From Chenopodium formosanum (taxonomy: Eukaryota > Streptophyta > Magnoliopsida > Caryophyllales > Amaranthaceae): 64,000 nucleotides of DNA. Position 1 is the stretch's first letter, and each line of letters opens with the position of its first letter. The stretch lies in assembly GCA_024500155.1 (NCBI GenBank), contig CM044859.1:41276003-41340002 (forward strand). The letters run 5' to 3'. A program made the translations under genes and the position numbers. Of this stretch, positions 56,607-64,000 are shown piece after piece. Below the pieces are notes generated by a model. That model made no database searches. It was not told the origin of the DNA and saw only the letters and a list, made by a program, of their open reading frames with translations.

Positions 56607-57710
56607 TGTAGACACCCAAATGTGTCTCCCAAAAATAGAAACTGGTGATGAATACCTTTCGCGTCGAATCATAATCAAATGAAGTGAGAGTGTGGAAAGT
56701 CTAATGTTGCGGTTAGGTTTATAAAAACACTTTCTTTCTATTTTCGAAAACCTGCTCTATTTTATGAAAATAGCCAGTCCAGTTTAGTTTGGTCCATGAT
56801 AAGGGTCCAATAATGGTGTAGTTGGATTGGTCTTGACAAGAGCTTTCCAACGATATATTATAAGCCCAATTCCAATGAATAATGAGGAATTTATGGCCAA
56901 AATACTAAATTAGGGCCGGTTTGTTTCTTATATACGGTCCGATGATTTAGAGGAGGGCCCATTATGAATTATCATTCCTAATGCAATTAGGATTGATTAC
57001 ATTCTTCTAGAAGGTTCTTTTAAATCCTAATAGGATTAGGATTGATAATTATGTTTTTTTAGTTATATTTGGAATAAAAGAAGTGTTTAAATGAAATTAC
57101 GATTTTACCCTTCGTACGAATTTTACGACTTGATTTTATCAAAAAACAGATTCCACATGGAAAACGCGTGGAAAACCTTCTCATCGCCAAATGACAGTTT
57201 TGTCGCCTAGCGACAAGCTCTGTCGCTGGCGACAGAAGCGGGTTTTATTCCTTTACGAACTCTGATTCGTTTTTATCAATTCTGGACTATTTTCTTATAA
57301 ATAGGGTTCATAGACCTCCGTTTTTAATCATCAACTCTTAACCAGAATTCTCTAATTCTTCACTCTCTCTAAGCTAAAGCTTATTATGTCTCTCCGTCTT
57401 TCTAGCCTAGCCTTTTACACAATTCCTCATACAAACACAATTCCTCATACATTAGCTTATTTTCCTTAAAGTTAGTAACGTGTGTATTTTGTTATTAGAA
57501 AGAGGTACGAGGCATCCAAGAAAGTACTTTAATTGTTTAATTGATATTATGATATAGAAATCATGTTTATATTGTTATTTTGATTCCTAATATCATGTTT
57601 GGATGCTTTATTCCTATCTAGTATCATGTTTAGGGTAATAGTTGAGTTTCTATTATCAAATATGATTTCTATGATGCCTCTTATTTTCTTTCCTAATATC
57701 ATGTTAGTAT
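56607..57710 (+). repeat. Partial A-type LTR
   Basis: Starts TGTAGACACCCAAATGTGTC like the LTR at 5475 and follows it to the TTTCTTTCC...CATGTTAGTAT region, with an internal deletion near 57450 (matching 6530-6665 of A). The last ~700 bp are missing; it ends where the inverted LTR of E begins. TATA box TATAAATA at 57296-57303; just upstream, 57181-57240 holds palindromic GTCGC/GCGAC modules (TTGTCGCCTAGCGACAA). This LTR type differs from the 5' LTR of D, so the D region is chimeric or another copy is truncated here. Confidence 0.8.
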
Positions 57711-58165
57711 TGTAAGGAGGGTGATCCCATCGTAAGGGGTACTCTCCTTAAATGCCCATGCCCTTCATAATCCTAGGACTTTACACTTGTTAGGGTGTAT
57801 TAGGATTTGAATTCGTGACTTTTTGGGGGACCTTGAATTAGAAATGATTCCATCATATACGCTTTTTTGTAAGGAACAAGTAGGAGTTGCCAATGAGTTT
57901 TAGGAAAACCCATAAACCTCGTTCATGCCTTTCTCCCACGAAGAGTTAAAGGGATATTTAGCATGAATCATAAGTTTACCAATGCCTAAATTGGTCTACA
58001 TAAATCAGAAATGAGTTCGAGAGCGAGGGTACCAAGATAACGTTCCCTTCAGAGGGGAATCGCGATCCTAGCCCTAGTGCGACCTCGTCTTACTCTTCCT
58101 TTGCATAATTTCATCGCCAAACAATATATGCAACGTGATATCTAAAACTATGTTAATTGATTTTA

Positions 58166-59354
58166 GGAAAAATGGAAATAAATAATTCCACCTTTGCTCG
58201 AACTGAAAATAACAAACCCACCTTTTGATATTTACAAGGCAAACCCACCTTTGTCTGTCATCTTCTTTTAATGAACTTTTTTACCTACAACCTATTATAC
58301 AAGTTAAAATGTTATTTTTTTAAATTTTAAAAGCCACGTGTCGCTCCATAATTGGTCCAAATAAAAAAAAGTTAAAGACAAAAAAAATAAGTAAAAAAAA
58401 AAACCACCACCCACTAGCCACCGCAAACCCTAACCTAGGCCTACCTAAACCGGCAGACCGCCACCCTAAACCCTTGAAATCGGCCGGCTGAAACCCCCCA
58501 ATACAAACAACCACCTCACCGATCTAGTCTAACTTCGAAATCACCCCTTGACCCAAATCCTACCCCCCGAAACGACCATAACCACCACCATTAAAAACAC
58601 CAGCCAACCCCAAAAACCCCTCTAATATTCGCAAATCACAGAAAATCTCCACCCCGACCCGAATTAACCCCTCTTACCTTCGTAAAACGGCCAAAAACCT
58701 CCACCCTAGCCCCGATTAACCCCTCTAACCTTCGCAAAATGGCCTAAAACCTCCATCCCAACCCCTCTAACCTTCGCAAAATGGCCAAAAACCTCCACCC
58801 TAGCCCCAATTAACCCCTCTAACCTTCGCAAAAATGACCGAAAACCTCCATCCCAGCCCCGATTAACCCCGCTAGCCTTTGCAAAATGGCCGAAAAAACT
58901 TCCATCCAAGCCCCGATTAACCCCTTTAACCTTCAAAAATGGCCGAAAATCTTACCCCCTTGAAAACCCCCCTTAAACACCCTCACAACACATCACCTGT
59001 TGATGGGTGTTAGCTAGCCGTTTTTGGAGGTTGAGGGCGGCTTTTCGGTTTCTGGTGGTGGCTGGTGGTTAGGGTTTTAAGGTGGCAGTTGGGGTTGGTG
59101 GGGGACTTGGGGTTGGTAGCTGGGATTTTGTTTTTTATTTTGTTTTGTTTTTTTTATTTTTTTTTTAATAAATAATGAAATGCACCAATTAAGATATGAC
59201 ACGTAGCATACAACCTACTACACTAGGTCACCAACAGGTCAAGGTTCATTAAAAGAAGATGGCATACAAAGGTGGGTTTGCCTCGTAAATATCAAAAGGT
59301 GAGTTTGTTATTTTCAGTTCGAGCAAAGGTGGGATTAGTTATTTCCATTTTTCC
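58166..59354. mobile_element. Non-autonomous TIR DNA element (MULE/MITE-like)
   Basis: Terminal inverted repeats of about 111 bp: 58166-58277 and 59244-59354, both starting GGAAAAATGGAAATAA on their outer side with only scattered mismatches. Interior is C-rich on the left and G-rich on the right, so inner arms also partly pair (CCACCACCC...CAAACCCTAACC against GGTTAGGG...GGTGG). No transposase ORF. Long TIRs suggest a Mutator-like derivative. No clear target duplication (flanks TTGATTTTA and TTATTTACA do not match), so the family is uncertain. Confidence 0.8.
58620..58960. repeat. About 52-bp minisatellite inside the TIR element
   Basis: Six to seven imperfect copies of GATTAACCCCTCTAACCTTC-GCAAAATGGCC-AAAACCTCCA. 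On the minus strand it reads as a repeated GHFAKVRGVNRG peptide, which is a by-product of the repeat. Confidence 0.85.
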
Positions 59355-59839
59355 TTATTTACACACATCAATTCACGTAGGAATTACATCGTAAGGTCGT
59401 TATTCTTATTTAATCAAATTCGTGAAAATAACAAGAATATAAACAATATTCGCCTTGGCTTAAGTGATCAACCAACAATTATTTTATTCAATTCTAGTCT
59501 TTATTTAATGAAAGATACTATATGGAATTGATTAATTAATTATTTTAAAGATGATCAAACAACACTAATTAATTAATTAAGGTTCTTTTAAACAAGAAAA
59601 TAAATGTGATTTAACTAAGTGCTCGGGAATTTACCACTTCTCTTTGCTAGATCTTTGTTGGGGAACCTCCACCGTGGTAACAAAGTATCAAAAAGGGTGA
59701 GTGTTTAGGATAAGAGGGTTAGAAAGCACAAGTTCACAAGCATTCTGCCAGCATTTTAGGTTATTTTTTCTGTGTTTCAGCCTCGAATTAGGGTTTTATT
59801 TATAGGGAATGATTAGGTTTAGGGTTAAGAGCATTCTGC

Positions 59840-60090
59840 CGCTGCAGGTGTCGCGCGCAGCTGGATGAGTTGCGCGCGGCTATTGCGCACAAGTGAATAA
59901 GTCGCGCCCGGAATACGCGCGCAACTATTTGTCTTGTGCGCAGCTCTATGGTAAGATTCGATTTTCCAATATTTTGATATTCTGAATGTTTTGCGAGTGC
60001 ATCTCCAGAAGTTGGGCGGAGAGTTGCGAGCAGCTGAATAAGTTGTGCGCGACAGTTGAGCGCGACTTTGTGAGATGCGCTCGACATTTT
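59840..60090 (-). promoter_or_regulatory. GCGC palindromic cluster 7 upstream of the LTR TATA box of E
   Basis: Modules such as GCGCGCAGCTGGATGAGTTG-CGCGCG (59857-59882) and several GCGCGC/AACT half-sites. Lies upstream, in the minus direction, of the TATA box at 59797-59804. Confidence 0.6.
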
Positions 60091-60351
60091 CGGCGGCAGC
60101 TTAAAATTTAACCTAGACGCTCCTAAATTCGTCATTATTGGGTTTTAAGCACGGGCTTAAACTTTATTATGATCGGGTTTTGTTAATTGGACCTTGTATT
60201 GGCCTTGTTCTTTTATTCGGGCTAGTCTTTGTGTTTTGTGGCTTAACCAGTTATCCATAAGTTTTCTTCACTTTGATCCAACATGAAGATGGCTTTATTT
60301 ATCGTCATTGCACTTCCTGTCGGGACAGGAGGCCAAAAGTAGATGTCTATA

Positions 60352-60370
60352 GTTTGCCCCCACTTTGATC
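60352..60370 (-). other. Polypurine tract of element E
   Basis: On the minus strand GATCAAAGTGGGGGCAAAC runs straight into the LTR start TATAGACATC. This fixes the element's orientation and shows that 60371 onward is its internal 3' region. Confidence 0.8.
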
Positions 60371-62603
60371 GAGTCTAGGATAGACGATGATCAAAGTAGT
60401 CAAGGAAAAATCTGAGACTCATTCTGGGAAGTTCGCTAAGGTTAGAGAATCTTTCAGTAATGTTTAAGGATGTCAAAACAATCCTCGGTTTGCTAAGTGT
60501 TTGAAACAAGTAGCTATTAAGGCTAGAGAAAGTTTTCCCTTGTCTTAACGCGCTAAAGAATCTAGATTGTTCCTTTGCAATTGTAGAATACTTTTACAAG
60601 TAAATGTATTCTGGGTGATGTCAAGTCTTGAGAAGAGATCGGATCTTAAAAAATAATAAAAGGGAATGATTTCCTCTCAGTCATGTCATCGTTGGTCTAA
60701 AGTCCCTCGATATGTCATTAGAACTTTAGCCTGACTTTAACAAAGTAAAAAGAATAAAAAGGGGCTTTCGATATTCGAACCAAAAAGGGTCCGGCATTCG
60801 AGCCGGGTCCGATATTCGAACCAAATGTCCACAAGATAGAAATACATGTCTCAAGACTGGAGGCATATATCCAAATCTAGTGAGAGAGAAGAAAGTCAGC
60901 AACTCTCTCAGTAGTTTTGTCCACAAGATGAGTACACGTGTCTCAGGACTGGGGGAACGTGACTACATGGGTGCGACATTGTCTCGTCGTTCTTTATACA
61001 GGGGGTGGACGGACACCCTAACTATTTGGTAATTTAGTAAGCTCACTAACCACCATATTTGCTTCTATTCAAGAAGTGCCTAATCCTGAAGGTTCGGCAC
61101 GCCTGTCGACTCGTGAGCTAACGCCTACCATAATAGTCTACCTTTTAGTTTCGAGAGGGAAATCTTGAAAAGCTTGGTCTGAGGTGAAATTTTACGCAAC
61201 ACCTACGCCGTACACTTTTACATTGTACGCTACGCCATTTGCATTTTTACGCTGCATGAAAACACCTTCCTTTTGCTTCAAACGTGAAAAAGAAGGAAAC
61301 CCGGATACTTATAACGTTGGTACAGTAAAATGACAAACCTGTCTATGGGTGCTTTTACGTAAAGCACCACCACGGAACGTCTTAAGGCACGCTTACGAAA
61401 AACGTTCAAAACGTATGCTTGGGGAAGGCACAAAGCACGGTGTGCATGCAAAATGATGCAAAAAACTATCAAAGAAGAAAATAAACAATAAATGCAAAGC
61501 AATTAAAAAGGATTTTGATAATTTGCGCGCCATTACGTTTAATACGAGCAAAAACCATTGAAAAAATGATCAAACAGATCAAAATCCGGATACCAGTCAT
61601 TTTAGTGACCAGTATCCGCGCGCAACACAATGGGTCGCGCTGGCCAGGCGCACATATCTTTCTGAGTTGCGCTGCTACGTCACGCGCAAATTCAAGAGAT
61701 GCGCGCGACACTTAGTTCAGCTAAAAGAAAATCGCGAATGCGATTTTTCATTTCGCTCTCTCTCTCTCCTTCCTTCTTTCATTTTTGACTCTTTCTAACT
61801 CTAAAGAGCTCCATTATTTGCAATTTTTGAAGCTTAAAGAAGCAAATCTCGCTTTTAATTCACATTTGCCATAATCTAATGTAAGTTTTTTGCTTAAATT
61901 CGTTCATTCTTGGCTGGCATTTGAGTGTTTTTCGAATTGTAAAACCCTAAATTTTGAATTTGGGTATTTTTTTATTAGGTCCATTATTCTTGAAATTGTT
62001 TGTTCCATGTTGTTATTCTATGTTTAAGAAGTGTTTTGCAATAAATTTCATGAAAAATGGTTAGGTATTGAACCTTGTATGAGCATTTCTTTGTTTAAGT
62101 TCGTTCTTGCTCTTTTTGTTCGAATTTTGCTTGAATCTGTTGCTTTTCTTGCTCATTTTGGTTATACTTGTTGATTATGAAGTAGATTGTAGTATTAGAA
62201 CTAGTATTACTTTCATAATTTACATTTTGCAAATTTTGAAATTGAAAAAATGGCGCGAAGTGTATACTTAGCTTGTTTTTGCCATATTCGAACTTCAAGA
62301 TTGTTTGGTAGACGATAATTGTGTTGGTAATACTATTATTCATCTTGGAATAATTGATTCTTTGAGATTTTGAAATATGATCCCTTGAATGCTTAGTTGA
62401 AACTGGTATAGGATGGCTTTTGTGGGTGTTAAAAGCACCCATTTACTAAGTTTAACTGCAGGTATCGTAGCCCCCAAGTATGGGTGGCATTTGATTTTTG
62501 TGTTTTGTCCTATTGGCAGCCGTTATGCTGCCGAAATGGATCTAGAACACGATTATTATTTTAGGAAAAAATGAACTAATACAGAAATCTCGTCTATCAT
62601 AGC
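60371..62603 (+). promoter_or_regulatory. 3' internal region of E and 5' region of PMD gene copy 2
   Basis: From about 60650 it is the inverse copy of 18842-20785. It contains the near-palindrome GGTGCTTTTACGTAAAGCACC at 61348-61368, GCGC cluster 8 at 61600-61715, a CTCTCTCTCTCTCCTTCC leader at 61755-61775, a splice donor CTAATGTAAGTTTTT near 61880 and an acceptor CTATCATAG before the ATG at 62604. 60371-60650 shows nothing recognisable. Confidence 0.5.
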
Positions 62604-63994
62604 ATGGATTCGCCTTTTTTTGTCGACGCTGAGGAGATTCTAGTCGGTCCTGACGAGGTAGTTCGCCCTCGAAAGAGGGTGACCCGGCCTCGTGAGGAGG
62701 TTTGAGAGCAACGCGCCGCTGCTAATCAACGTCGCCAGGAGGATGTGGTTTGGGAGGCTCCTCCCAACTGGGACTCTAGGGTCCTTTAGTGGGATCCAGA
62801 CCATCACGTCTCAGTTCGAGGGTGGCGCGGCATCGTACACCTTCTTTCTTTTACTTTCCCTCTTTTCTTTTAATAACCGTGTTTTTCTTTTATTATTATT
62901 TTGGCTCACTCTCTTCTTTTTTTTTTTTTAGAGTGAGTCTAGCATGCGTCTCTACAGCGCTAGTGACCTGGGACTCGTTTTGGGAGCTTACCCGATGAGG
63001 TAAAGGAGATTTTGGAGCTTTCAGGGATCGGTCGCGCGCTGGCGGCTCTTCGGGATTTGTCGAGTCAGTCTGCTTCGTCAGCTTTCCTCCGCGGATTGCT
63101 GGAGTTTTGGTGGGATTCCACCAACACTTTTCACTTTTCGTGGGGAGAGATGACGGTCACCCCTTACGACTTCTCTATGATTACGGGTTTTCCTTTTATA
63201 GGTGAGCCTGTAGTTATAGAGGCCGTAACGGGGCAAGACTTGAGACTGAGGGATCTCGTGGGGGATCGTCTAGCTACGATCCTTCATGTATATTCTCAGT
63301 CTTGTACGTACTTAATTCTTGCAGACGAGTTGTCGGCTGACGAGGTTGACCGGCAGTGTACACCTGAGCAGCTGGCTCGGATATACATTACCCACATATT
63401 TTCCGTCACTCTCTTGAGTGATCGGGGAGAGCGTTTTCCTATTTGGTTACTTACTTGCCTCATACACTTGGGGCAGGTTAGTAACCTGAACTGGGCGGAG
63501 GGTAGTGGATCCTCCGGCAGCTACTGAGGTGCCTCGGATCTTCCTTACATGGCATGGTCGTATCCTTGAGGTACGTACTTTAAACTTTCTTTTAACTTTT
63601 ATTATTTATTTTTCTCTTTTAAGCCGTTTTTCTTTTGTTTAGGCTTGGGATACTCGTACCTGCCTTTCCTAGCCCTTAGGGTGCTCGGTGCTACTTGCTT
63701 TCCTATCGGCCATCAACTGGCTACAATTAGGAAAAGGCGAGCTACTTCAGCCGACGACTTTCGCCAGAGGATTCTTTCGGAGATCCGTGTGTCGGTGAGT
63801 ATTTTGATAACACATGTGTATCTTTCTTTACATATTATTATTATTTTGTTTTGATGATTTTCAAGTAATTTCATTAGATCGATCTCCGTCCTTGGAGTTT
63901 GATCGTCGGAGTCCCTGAGGATATCCAATCTGGCATGGTTCGTTGCCGGTTCCGGGCTCACTACTCGGGACTCCCTGTACTTCAGAGGACGCAA
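62604..63994 (+). pseudogene. Plant mobile domain (PMD) protein gene, copy 2, runs off the window
   Basis: ATG at 62604. Exon 1 encodes MDSPFFVDAEEIL...VTRPREEV then TGA at 62703-62705, the same codon as in copy 1, and a further in-frame TAG near 62788. After a probable intron (GTACACC...TTTTTTAG, ending at 62932), the PMD core lies at 63090-63500: LEFWWDSTNTFHFSWGEM, TVTPYDFSMITGFPFIGEPV, LHVYSQSCTYLILADELSAD. A one-base frame break occurs near 62980, where a stop follows AYPMR. Further introns: 63569-63642 and about 63794-63878. In copy 2 the gene lies antisense to element E, next to its polypurine tract. It is closer to intact in the PMD core than copy 1. Confidence 0.7.
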
Positions 63995-64000
63995 GCTTGG

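Larger units (their letters stand above)
57711..60351 (-). repeat. 3' LTR of element E, split by a TIR element
   Basis: On the minus strand it begins TATAGACATCTACTTTTGG (60351) and ends CCTCCTTACA (57711), matching the LTR of element D. Without the insertion at 58166-59354 it is about 1.45 kb, the same as D. TATA box TATAAATA on the minus strand at 59797-59804, preceded by GCGC cluster 7 (59840-60090). The minus-strand motif CTCATTGGCAACTCC (57885-57900) is the counterpart of the PBS-like sequence in D. Confidence 0.85.

Noticed and set aside
58706..58936. Repeated GHFAKVRGVNRG peptide ORF on the minus strand
   Set aside because: It follows the ~52-bp minisatellite; unit indels break the frame elsewhere, so coding use is unlikely.
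58157..59363. 9-bp target duplication of the TIR element
   Set aside because: Flanks TTGATTTTA and TTATTTACA share only part of their bases; I do not call a duplication.
1..63994. An ordinary host gene, tRNA, rRNA or CRISPR array
   Set aside because: Every coding motif recognised belongs to a transposable element or its accessory gene. No tRNA-like cloverleaf or rRNA sequence was noticed, and the repeats are tandem arrays or LTRs, not spacer arrays.

Overview
This is a stretch of plant nuclear repeat DNA, most likely from a eudicot with a large genome and from gene-poor, possibly pericentromeric, heterochromatin. I see no ordinary host gene, tRNA, rRNA or CRISPR. Almost every base can be placed in a nested set of retrotransposons: several Tat/Ogre/Retand-type Ty3-gypsy elements (dual RNase H, long non-coding 3' regions, tRNA-Arg-type or TGGCGCC primer sites), one chromovirus resembling the CRM clade, one L1-type LINE and one non-autonomous terminal-inverted-repeat DNA element. 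Species cannot be named from the sequence alone.

Layout. 1-7641: 3' part of a gag-only Tat-like element (A) ending in a 2.2-kb LTR (5475-7641). 7642-about 20785: a decayed large Tat/Ogre-like element (B) with gag, protease, RT, RNase H, archaeal-type RNase H and integrase remnants on the + strand, then two accessory genes on the opposite strand (14231-15831 and 16640-18841) that face the pol gene. 20919-23619: a second copy of the 3' half of A (C). 23620-36092: a degenerate minus-strand Retand-like element (B2), split by a nearly intact 6.1-kb CRM-like chromovirus (25540-31651, 720-bp LTRs, 5-bp target duplication GGCCT). 36093-57710: a + strand Tat-like element (D) with 5' LTR and primer site and a gag gene, split first by a LINE (39152-44179, 13-bp target duplication) and then by an 11.2-kb minus-strand Retand-like element (M, 44579-55751, target duplication CCTAC). 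M carries gag, protease, pol and a convergent accessory gene on the + strand (45444-48241). 57711-63994: the 3' LTR (itself split by a 1.2-kb TIR element) and 3' internal region of a minus-strand relative of B (E), with a + strand plant-mobile-domain gene running off the window.

How the parts work together. Each autonomous-type Tat lineage here has the same plan: gag-pol, then one or more intron-containing accessory genes in reverse orientation between pol and the 3' LTR, with their own promoter next to the LTR and reading toward pol. The accessory proteins belong to plant-mobile-domain/DUF7745-like and PF04195-like ('gypsy-type transposon') families. Promoter regions of LTRs and of these antisense genes share clusters of palindromic modules (GCGCGCAACT-N4-6-AGTTGCGCGC, or G-box palindromes in the Retand-like family). 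All coding regions seen are damaged. The least damaged are the CRM-like polyprotein (one in-frame TGA) and element M (two TAG codons and a short deletion before the protease motif).

Limits: everything was read by eye. Family names rest on recognised motifs, not searches, and ends without target duplications (B, C, B2 right side, D right side, E) are approximate.
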